From: Lachnospiraceae bacterium
GTDB taxonomy: Bacteria > Bacillota > Clostridia > Lachnospirales > Lachnospiraceae
Assembly (NCBI GenBank): GCA_017552985.1
Contig: JAFZNO010000051.1
Coordinates: 1 to 57,427 of the forward strand
DNA length: 57,427 nt
Direction: 5' to 3'
The position numbers and the translations under genes were made by a program. The notes beneath the pieces were generated by a model. The model saw only the letters and a program-made list of their open reading frames with translations. It was not told the origin of the DNA and did not search any database. The stretch's first letter is position 1. Each line of letters starts with the position of its first letter. Positions 51,092-57,427 of this stretch are shown piece by piece.

Positions 51092-53224
51092 TTAGATCAG
51101 CGCGTTTGCATCAAGTATCAGTGCCACTTCACCGTCTCCCAAAATGGTTGCGCCGCTAACGTATTTACACTGTTTGCTGTATTTCCCGAGGGGCTTGATC
51201 ACGATCTCCAGCTGACCGATCAGCCTGTCGATCACAAGTCCGGCGTATCTGTCGCCCTTCCTCGCAACCACGACGGTCATCTCTTCCTCAGGGATTCTCG
51301 TTCCTTCCACCTCAAGTACGTCAAAGAGACTGACGATGGGCATCACGATTCCCCGGAGATTGATCACCTGCTTATTCTGAACCGTTTTCAAATCTGCGTA
51401 ATGAATGGTTTCTATGCTTTGAATGGAACTCAGCGGGATCGCATATTTCTCACCGCCAACCTCAACCATAAGGGTCTGTATGATGGCCAGCGTCATGGGA
51501 AGCCGGATGATCCAGCTGCTTCCTTCCCCAAGCTTGCTCCTTACTTCCACTTCGCCGCTAAGGGATTCGATCTTTGCCTTTACCACGTCAAGTCCCACGC
51601 CGCGTCCAGAGACGTCCGTCACCTGCTTTGCCGTTGAAAAGCTAGGCAAAAAGAGCAGATCGATGATTTCCTTGTCCGACATGGTCTCTGCCTGCTCCGG
51701 CGTGATCGTGCCACGCTCAAGGGCTTTCTTTTTCACCGCCTCAACGTCGATGCCGTTTCCGTCATCCCTCACTTCGATCACCACGTTGTTGCCAACCTGT
51801 GCGGCCTCCAGAAAGATGGAACCGACGGGATTCTTGCCTCGCTTTATGCGCACGTCCTCCGTCTCCAGGCCATGGTCTGCGGAATTGCGAAGAAGATGCA
51901 TCAGCGGATCTCCAAGCTCATCCACCACCGTTCTGTCAAGCTCCGTATCTTCGCCCGTCATATAAAGCTCCATCCTCTTGTCAAGCTTTTTGGAGATATC
52001 GCGGATCATGCGGGGGAACTTATTCGTCACGGTCTCAATGGGAACCATGCGCACCTTCATGACGGATTCATGAAGATTTGTCGTGACGCGTTCCAAATAT
52101 TCTATGTTGTCTTTTATTCCGTTTTTTGCCTGATTCTGACCACTTTGCGTTGCTGAAACAATGGAATTTTTCGCAATGATCAGTTCGCTTACGAGGTTCA
52201 TCAGCTCGTCAAGCTTTTCGATGTCCACGCGGATCGTCTTGTTCCCAAGATGTTTTCCTACGCTGACGGATTTCTTTTCCGGTTGTTTTTCCTCTTCGCT
52301 GGCAGGTTTCGCCTCAGCGACGGCCTTCGGGGCGGATACCTCGTTTGCCGGAACGGCCGCAGGCGCTGCAGATACCTGAGAATCTTCCTTTTCCTCGGGT
52401 TTGCTTATCGGTTCTTTTTTATTTTGCTGATTCAGGTCCAATATGGCGCCGGTCACGCACTCGATCTCGGAAATGTTGCCGGCAGCCTTGAGAAGTTCCT
52501 CTAGCGTAAGCCGTGAGATCACGATCAACGTAAAGTCCCTGTCAAATCTTTCGTCTTCAATGTCCTGGGTGCTGGGACTCGAGGCAATGATCTCACCTTT
52601 TTCGCTCACGGTACGGAGAACAAGAAATGCTCTCGCCGCTTTCAAAAGGCATTTCTCCTGGATCACCACGTTCAATCCGTAGCACTCATCGCCGTCAGCC
52701 CGGGCTTCCCTGATGGCTTCCTTTATGGCGTCATTTAATTCAATTTCATCCCATTTTCCCGCAGGAGCTGAAGGCCTTTCCGGTTCTTTTGCGGGAACCG
52801 CTTCCACAGCTTTCTTTTCTTCCGCGGCGGGTGCCTCCTTCGAACCGCTCAGGCACGCGTTTAATCTTTGGATCAGTTCTGGATTGTCGTTCGTGCCTTC
52901 ACTGGAAGTGTTCTGAATGTTTTGAACATATTCATCCAATGCGTCAAGGCAGCTAAAAAAAACGTCAATGATCTGGGAATTCACCTTCAGTTTGCCGCTT
53001 CTCACCTCGGAAAAAACGTTTTCCATGTCGTGGGTCAGCGTCTGCATGCGCGTAAAGCCCATGGTTCCGGCCATTCCCTTTAAGGTATGGGCAGCCCGAA
53101 AGATCTCATTGATCACGTCTGTATCCTCTGGATTTTCCTCAAGCCGCATGATCTGATCGCTCAGATTTTGAAGATGCTCCTTCGTCTCATCCAGAAACAT
53201 GTCAAGATACTGACTAACGTCCAT
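51092..53224 (-). CDS. cheA: Chemotaxis histidine kinase CheA
   Basis: A 710-residue kinase. P1 (1-105) has phospho-histidine H46 in FRAAHTLKGMAGTMG. A P2-like CheY-docking domain (about 170-260) follows, flanked by Ala/Pro/Glu linkers. P3 (about 325-385, TIRVDIEKLDELMNLVSELI) dimerises, P4 (390-570) binds ATP with the N-box HLLRNSADHGLE and the DDGNGID and GRGVGLDVV motifs, and P5 (575-710) is CheW-like. All motifs needed for activity are intact. It starts 17 bases after the cheB stop. Confidence 0.97.
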   Translation of the reverse strand: MDVSQYLDMFLDETKEHLQNLSDQIMRLEENPEDTDVINEIFRAAHTLKGMAGTMGFTRMQTLTHDMENVFSEVRSGKLKVNSQIIDVFFSCLDALDEYVQNIQNTSSEGTNDNPELIQRLNACLSGSKEAPAAEEKKAVEAVPAKEPERPSAPAGKWDEIELNDAIKEAIREARADGDECYGLNVVIQEKCLLKAARAFLVLRTVSEKGEIIASSPSTQDIEDERFDRDFTLIVISRLTLEELLKAAGNISEIECVTGAILDLNQQNKKEPISKPEEKEDSQVSAAPAAVPANEVSAPKAVAEAKPASEEEKQPEKKSVSVGKHLGNKTIRVDIEKLDELMNLVSELIIAKNSIVSATQSGQNQAKNGIKDNIEYLERVTTNLHESVMKVRMVPIETVTNKFPRMIRDISKKLDKRMELYMTGEDTELDRTVVDELGDPLMHLLRNSADHGLETEDVRIKRGKNPVGSIFLEAAQVGNNVVIEVRDDGNGIDVEAVKKKALERGTITPEQAETMSDKEIIDLLFLPSFSTAKQVTDVSGRGVGLDVVKAKIESLSGEVEVRSKLGEGSSWIIRLPMTLAIIQTLMVEVGGEKYAIPLSSIQSIETIHYADLKTVQNKQVINLRGIVMPIVSLFDVLEVEGTRIPEEEMTVVVARKGDRYAGLVIDRLIGQLEIVIKPLGKYSKQCKYVSGATILGDGEVALILDANALI

Positions 53225-53241
53225 ATCTTCCTCCGTTCTAA

Positions 53242-54333
53242 CTACGTAAGTCGTCCCACCCTGTCCTCAATGGCTTTGGCAATTGCGTCCAGCGGAAGCG
53301 TTTTGTCGGAAAGCCCGGCATTGACGATGCTTTTGGGCATTCCGTAGACTACGCAGCTCTCACAGTCCTGTGTTATCACGTAAACTTCTTTCTTATCTTT
53401 CAGATTGCGGATCCCATCCGTGCCGTCTGAGCCCATGCCGGTAAGCACGACGCATGTCAAGTCAAGCTTTTCCGTCTTTGCAAGTGATTCAAACATATAA
53501 TTGGCACTGGGTTTGACTCCCTCCCGAAGAGGTTCGTCCGAATAACGGATCACGCAATTCCCATTTATGCTTTGTTCCACGTTCAGGTGTCTGCCGCCCA
53601 TGGCGACGTAGACCGTACCTTTTTCAAGCTCTTCCCCGTCAGCCGCCTCGCGAACGTTTAGTTCACATGCCTCATTCAGCCTCTCGGCAAAGGACGTGGT
53701 AAATCCCTTTGGCATGTGCTGTACCAAGACAACGGGCGCATCCAAATCCTTTGGAAGGACAGCCAGGATGCTTTGGAGCGCTTTCGGTCCGCCGGTAGAA
53801 CTGGCGATCGCAACAAGCTTTTTGATCCTCCTTGTGCCGGTAGCCCGCTGTGGCGTGCTCTTTATTGGCACGCGCTTTACGGGAGCCACGTAAGGTACCG
53901 GAGGCTTGTCATACGTCGGAAGCTTTCCGCACGTCACTGCATGCAGGATTCCCAAAAAGCTTTCCGCAAAATCCTCACCCCGGCAATCCAGGGAAGAACC
54001 CGGTTTCTGGATGAAATCCAGCGCCCCAAGCTCCAGCGCGTCCAAAGTGACCTTCGCACCCTCTGCGGAATCCGTGCTGGCGATCATGATCCTTGCCGCG
54101 ATCCGGAACTTCCGAAGCTCTGCAAGGAGCTCAAGTCCGTTCATCTTTGGCATGTTCAGGTCTAAAACGACGCCGTCATAGCTTTCCCGGCTCAAAAGAT
54201 CAAAGGCTTCCATGCCGTTTGCCGCTTTTGCGACCACCTGAAATCTCTTGTCACTGTTAATGAGGTCGCTGAGCACTCTTCGCATCAGCGCCGAATCATC
54301 CACAACAAGTATTTTCTTTTTGATCTGTTCCAT
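53242..54333 (-). CDS. cheB: Chemotaxis methylesterase/deamidase CheB
   Basis: A 363-residue two-domain protein. The receiver domain has VDDSALMRRV and phospho-acceptor D58 in VVLDLNMPKMNG. The methylesterase domain has the serine S179 in IASSTGGP, H206 in VQHMPKGF, and the aspartate region LTGMGSDGTDG. It starts 3 bases after the cheY stop. Its partner CheR is not in the window. Confidence 0.96.
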   Translation of the reverse strand: MEQIKKKILVVDDSALMRRVLSDLINSDKRFQVVAKAANGMEAFDLLSRESYDGVVLDLNMPKMNGLELLAELRKFRIAARIMIASTDSAEGAKVTLDALELGALDFIQKPGSSLDCRGEDFAESFLGILHAVTCGKLPTYDKPPVPYVAPVKRVPIKSTPQRATGTRRIKKLVAIASSTGGPKALQSILAVLPKDLDAPVVLVQHMPKGFTTSFAERLNEACELNVREAADGEELEKGTVYVAMGGRHLNVEQSINGNCVIRYSDEPLREGVKPSANYMFESLAKTEKLDLTCVVLTGMGSDGTDGIRNLKDKKEVYVITQDCESCVVYGMPKSIVNAGLSDKTLPLDAIAKAIEDRVGRLT

Positions 54334-54336
54334 GCC

Positions 54337-54699
54337 TTACTCCAAGACTTTCCTGACAGCCTCGATCACCCGGTCTGCCTGGAAGGGTTTAACGATAAAA
54401 TCACGCGCGCCCGCTTGAATGGATTCGATCACCATTGCCTGTTGTCCCATGGCGGAACACATAACAATTTGTGCGTTCTCATTGATTTTCTTGATTTCCT
54501 TCAGCGCCTGGATCCCGTCCATTTCGGGCATGGTGATATCCATAAGCACCAGGTCCGGATGTGTTTCCTGATACTTTTCGATCGCCTTGATTCCGTTTTC
54601 CGCTTCCCCCGCAACAACAAAACCGTTCTTTGTGAGAATGTCTCTGATCATCATTCTCATAAACGCTGCGTCATCGCAGATCAAAACACTTTTTGCCAT
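54337..54699 (-). CDS. cheY: Chemotaxis response regulator CheY
   Basis: A 120-residue single-domain receiver. DD9-10 in LICDDAAFMR, phospho-acceptor D54 in LVLMDITMPEMDG, and the switch SAMGQQ and lysine VKPF are all in place. The opening AKSVLICDDAAFMRMMIRD is that of clostridial CheY encoded next to fliM/fliY. The ATG at 54699 is preferred over a GTG at 54714 that lies in the Shine-Dalgarno. Its flagellar switch target is not encoded nearby. Confidence 0.94.
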   Translation of the reverse strand: MAKSVLICDDAAFMRMMIRDILTKNGFVVAGEAENGIKAIEKYQETHPDLVLMDITMPEMDGIQALKEIKKINENAQIVMCSAMGQQAMVIESIQAGARDFIVKPFQADRVIEAVRKVLE

Positions 54700-54797
54700 T
54701 CCCTTCTCCTCCACGTTATCCGGAGCCCAATCTCCGTATCGTTACGTGTTCATACGTGCATATTCATTACGCGGGCATAATCCACCCACTCTATTAT

Positions 54798-54825
54798 ATT
54801 ATAATAAATCTGGGGGAAAACACAA
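54798..54825 (-). promoter_or_regulatory. Sigma-A promoter for the chemotaxis operon
   Basis: Minus strand TTGTGT (54820-54825), spacer of 16, TATAAT (54798-54803), about 100 bases before cheY. This gives the che operon a vegetative promoter of its own instead of read-through from flagellar genes. Confidence 0.7.
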
Positions 54826-54891
54826 CCTCTTTTTCCGAATATCGCAAAATATAACAAAGTTTTGGCAAGCAGCCAAGAATGCAAAGAGAAA

Positions 54892-54917
54892 GGGAACGTG
54901 TCACTGGACACGTCCCC
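54892..54917. repeat. REP-like palindrome between codY and cheY
   Basis: GGGAACGTGTC, loop ACTG, GACACGTCCCC: an 11-base stem with one mismatch that becomes a G-U pair in the minus-strand RNA, followed by CTGTCACGG. Very similar GTGTC/GACAC palindromes are dispersed in many clostridial genomes, often with IS200-type transposases. It directly follows the codY stop codon and could also act as a weak terminator. Confidence 0.6.
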
Positions 54918-54937
54918 CTGTCACGGTTTTGGGACTT

Positions 54938-55726
54938 TTATCTTCTTTTGTTCTTGCGCTTTAATTCTTCGATCTCTTCGAATACCACGTCGTTTAATAC
55001 TTTGATGTAGGTGCCCTTCATGCCGGAAGATCTGGATTCAATGACGCCTGCACTCTCAAACTTTCTGAGGGCGTTTACGATCACGGAACGCGTGATTCCA
55101 ACGCGGTCAGCAATCTTGGAAGCCACCAGGATGCCTTCCATGCCGTTTAATTCGTCAAAGATGTGTGTGATCGCTTCCATCTCGGAAAAGCTTAAGGTTC
55201 CGATCGCGGACTTGACCACGGCGATCTTTCTGCTCTCCTCGGAGCTCTCCTCATTTACGGCGCGGAGCATCTCCAGGCCAACGACGGTCGTGCCGTACTC
55301 GCACAGGATGATGTCATCAATGTCATACTGCTCGTCACACTTATAGATAAACAGGGTTCCAAGTCTTTCACCCGCGATCTCGATGGGGGCGATGATGGCC
55401 TGATATCTTCTGACGTCAATCTTCTCAAATCCAAGGGTCTCCAAGTTCACGTTCTCCTTCGTGCTGAGCACGCCAAGGAAACGCTCGTTCAACATGGAAT
55501 CAATGAATTCGCCGACGCAGTCTCCGAGGAGCTCCGTGATGGTGTCCGTTCCGTCGGATTCGCCGATGCCCAAAAGCTTGCCTTTCTTACTGATCACAAG
55601 TACGTTGCTGTTCAAGATCTCCTTCATAACGTTACAGATATCGTTAAAAACTACCTTGCTGGAGTTGTTATTGTGTAAAAGTTTTCCGATTTTTCTGGTT
55701 TTATCAAGAAGTTGTACGCTACTCAT
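54938..55726 (-). CDS. codY: GTP-sensing transcriptional regulator CodY
   Basis: A 262-residue global repressor responding to branched-chain amino acids and GTP. The opening MSSVQLLDKTRKIGKLL, the GAF effector domain (about 1-155) and the C-terminal helix-turn-helix (ASKIADRVGITRSVIVNALR) are typical, and the length is standard. GGGAGG precedes the ATG. It follows topA, as in clostridia where codY is the gene right before the flgB flagellar block. Confidence 0.97.
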   Translation of the reverse strand: MSSVQLLDKTRKIGKLLHNNNSSKVVFNDICNVMKEILNSNVLVISKKGKLLGIGESDGTDTITELLGDCVGEFIDSMLNERFLGVLSTKENVNLETLGFEKIDVRRYQAIIAPIEIAGERLGTLFIYKCDEQYDIDDIILCEYGTTVVGLEMLRAVNEESSEESRKIAVVKSAIGTLSFSEMEAITHIFDELNGMEGILVASKIADRVGITRSVIVNALRKFESAGVIESRSSGMKGTYIKVLNDVVFEEIEELKRKNKRR

Positions 55727-55744
55727 TCCGATTTCCTCCCATTC

Positions 55745-55773
55745 ATCGTAAAATGCCCTTTTTTAGCACGCAA
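55745..55773 (-). promoter_or_regulatory. Candidate promoter for codY
   Basis: Minus strand TTGCGT (55768-55773), spacer of 17, TACGAT (55745-55750), immediately after the topA terminator and giving a short leader. A second candidate (TTGTAA 55825-55830, TAAACT 55802-55807) would start transcription inside the terminator hairpin and is less likely. Confidence 0.35.
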
Positions 55774-55800
55774 AAAGGGAGCTTTATTCGAGCTCCCTTA
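55772..55800 (-). terminator. Terminator after topA
   Basis: Minus strand AAGGGAGCT, loop, AGCTCCCTT and TTT: a strong hairpin with T-run about 50 bases past the topA stop. Confidence 0.9.
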
Positions 55801-55849
55801 TAGTTTATCACAAAAAATTTCCGTTTACAATGATAATTTTTTGAATTTA

Positions 55850-57427
55850 TTAAATTTTTTCAGTATCTTTTTGAATTTTCAGAATACTGTAGCCACATTT
55901 TTCATCTGCACAGACTAGTCGATTCCCCTTTTCCAATAACGCATTGCCGCACTTTGGACATTTCTCTCCTGAGGGCTTATTCCAGACCATAAAATCACAC
56001 TCAGGATTTCCAATGCAGCCGTAATATCTTCTGCCTTTCTGGGTTCTCTTGATCACCACGTCCTTGCCGCACTTCGGACAAGTTACGCCAGTCTTCTCAT
56101 AATAGGGCTTTGCATTCTGACACTCTGGGAATCCGGGACATGCCAGGAATTTACCCTTGCTGCCGTACTTGATCACCATCTTGCGTCCGCACTTTTCGCA
56201 AACCTCGTCGGACTCTTCGTCAGCAACCTTCACTTGAGAAAGATCCTTTTCCGCCTGCACGACTGCCTTGTCGAGATCAGGGTAAAAGTTTTCAATGATG
56301 GTCTTCCACTTTACGGTTCCTTCTTCCACGCCGTCAAGCAAGGCTTCCAGGTTCGCAGTGAAATTCACGTCAACGATCGTGGGGAATGCCTCCACCATCA
56401 TCTGATTGACCACCTCTCCAAGCTCGGTAACAATCAGGTTCTTTCCTTCCTTCGCAATGTAACGTCTGCCAAGAATGGTTCCAATGGTGGGCGCGTAGGT
56501 ACTGGGACGTCCAATGCCAAGCTCCTCAAGGGTCTTTACAAGCGACGCCTCGGTGAAATGCGCGGGTGGCTGGGTAAAGTGCTGCTCCGAACGTACGCCG
56601 GAACAATCCAGCTTCATGCCCTTTTCCAAAGTACCCGTAAAGGAAGTGGTTTCCTCTTCCTCGTCCTTTTGAACGTAAACGCTGGTGAAGCCGTCAAACT
56701 TCAATTTCGAAGCCGACATGGTGAAAATACTCTTTCCTGCACTCACCTTCACGGAAGTCGTCTCATATTTTGCAGGTGCCATCTGGCTTGCCGCAAAGCG
56801 CTGCCAGATCAGCTGATAAAGTCTAAAAAGGTCTCTGGGGAGCTGATCCTTGATCGCGATGGGAAGCAGGGTAATGTCCGTGGGACGGATTGCTTCATGG
56901 GCATCCTGGATCCTCTGCGCCTTCTTGTTCTCGGAAGCCTTCTGCGCCAGATATTCCTTTCCATAATGATTTTCAATATATTCCCTTGCGTTTTCCGCAG
57001 CCTCCTCTGACACGCGGACGGAGTCCGTACGAAGGTAGGTGATGAGACCGATGGTGCCTTCCCCCTTGATCTCTACGCCTTCATAAAGCTGCTGTGCAAG
57101 ATTCATGGTCTTGCTCGTGGAGAAATTCAGCACCTTGCTGGCTTCCTGCTGAAGCGTGGAAGTCGTAAAGGGAAGCGGTGCCTTCTTCATTCTCTCACCC
57201 GTCTTTACTTCTTTTACAACATAGGACGCGCCGTCCACGTCCTTCAGCACCTTCTTTACGTCTGCCTCGCAGGTAAGGTCCTGCTTAGCCGAAGACGTGC
57301 CGTAATACTTTGCCGCCACGGGCTTCTTCGCGCCGGGGATCTTCAAGTCAGCCTCTACGCTCCAGTATTCCTCGGGCGTGAAGTTCTCGATCTCCGTCTC
57401 CCTGTCACAGATGATGCGAAGTGCAAC
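55850..57427 (-). CDS. topA: DNA topoisomerase I, N-terminal part outside window
   Basis: The frame runs open from the right edge of the window (first codon GTT at 57425-57427) to a stop at 55850; 525 residues are visible and the start is missing. The edge reads VALRIICDRETEIENF, standard topA sequence. The catalytic tyrosine lies in GLITYLRTDSVR. Further core motifs are AHEAIRPTDI and LGIGRPSTYAPTI. Three C-terminal zinc ribbons follow (CEKCGRKM, CPKCGKDV, CPKCGNAL). It relaxes negative supercoils. codY lies downstream after a terminator. Confidence 0.97.
   Translation of the reverse strand, partial: VALRIICDRETEIENFTPEEYWSVEADLKIPGAKKPVAAKYYGTSSAKQDLTCEADVKKVLKDVDGASYVVKEVKTGERMKKAPLPFTTSTLQQEASKVLNFSTSKTMNLAQQLYEGVEIKGEGTIGLITYLRTDSVRVSEEAAENAREYIENHYGKEYLAQKASENKKAQRIQDAHEAIRPTDITLLPIAIKDQLPRDLFRLYQLIWQRFAASQMAPAKYETTSVKVSAGKSIFTMSASKLKFDGFTSVYVQKDEEEETTSFTGTLEKGMKLDCSGVRSEQHFTQPPAHFTEASLVKTLEELGIGRPSTYAPTIGTILGRRYIAKEGKNLIVTELGEVVNQMMVEAFPTIVDVNFTANLEALLDGVEEGTVKWKTIIENFYPDLDKAVVQAEKDLSQVKVADEESDEVCEKCGRKMVIKYGSKGKFLACPGFPECQNAKPYYEKTGVTCPKCGKDVVIKRTQKGRRYYGCIGNPECDFMVWNKPSGEKCPKCGNALLEKGNRLVCADEKCGYSILKIQKDTEKI
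55874..55888. promoter_or_regulatory. CodY-box-like sequence in the 3' end of topA
   Basis: AATTTTCAGAATACT matches the CodY consensus AATTTTCWGAAAATT at 13 of 15 positions. It lies within topA, about 150 bases upstream of the codY start. Whether CodY binds here is unknown. Confidence 0.35.

Noticed and set aside
54840-54880. Sigma-28-type promoter upstream of cheY (GCGATATT)
   Set aside because: The -10 differs from the consensus, and no TAAA lies at the right distance; the sigma-A promoter nearby is far better.
55802-55830. TTGTAA-17-TAAACT as the codY promoter
   Set aside because: Transcription would begin inside the topA terminator hairpin; kept only as a secondary candidate.

Overview
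The window looks like a chromosomal segment of a Gram-positive, anaerobic member of the Clostridia, most likely Lachnospiraceae-like. The support is the mix of CodY, Rex, a sigma-28 factor with CheC/CheD-type chemotaxis, an alr-mazF pair, a CoA-dehydratase activase giant, M16C peptidase, several large CUT1-type solute-binding lipoproteins and strong GGAGG ribosome-binding sites. The species cannot be named from sequence alone. No rRNA, tRNA, CRISPR array, insertion sequence or prophage gene was found. No stretch longer than about 300 bases lacks a gene; the largest gap is 37377-37648. Almost everything is on the minus strand; only the ABC-F gene, the activase and the tandem GT-C gene are on the plus strand.

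Layout, left to right. 1-4943: yebC, metY, a GT2 polyprenyl-phosphate glycosyltransferase and a multi-spanning membrane protein with a Glu/Lys-rich repeat tail (cut by the window edge) form one minus-strand run. 5071-8854: rex-nnr-alr-mazF, a redox-sensing and metabolite-repair operon with a likely Rex operator on its own promoter. 9019-10950: ABC-F ATPase, divergent from rex. 10964-18067: two minus runs, one with an inactive-looking rhomboid, a sigma-like protein without region 4, an unknown 136-residue protein and an M16C peptidase, then a DUF4349 lipoprotein and a YhfC-type membrane protease. 18275-22573: two-headed CoA-dehydratase activase giant. 22604-27351: small coiled-coil protein, ferredoxin-type aldo/keto reductase, papain-like peptidase, gpmI, thiN.

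27374-37510 is the most unusual part: one promoter-to-terminator operon with two giant lipoprotein solute-binding proteins, each carrying an extra N-terminal propeller-like domain, two CUT1 permeases, an HlyD-type adaptor and a stand-alone MacB-type extracellular domain protein. No ATPase is encoded. 37649-41810 is a neighbouring MacB/FtsX-type ABC pair with a 370-residue coiled coil. 41913-45086 is a fusion of two GT-C glycosyltransferases. 45152-47036 is rpsB-tsf.

47255-54699 is a complete chemotaxis operon (cheY-cheB-cheA-cheW-cheC-cheD-sigma28-DUF6115-repeat protein) which sits directly downstream of topA-codY. In motile relatives, this position holds the whole flgB-to-flhG flagellar gene block; here that block is absent and only about 240 bases containing a palindrome separate codY from cheY. 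The main leads are therefore the hybrid importer/adaptor operon, the flagellum-less chemotaxis operon, and the operon of a degenerate sigma factor and degenerate rhomboid.
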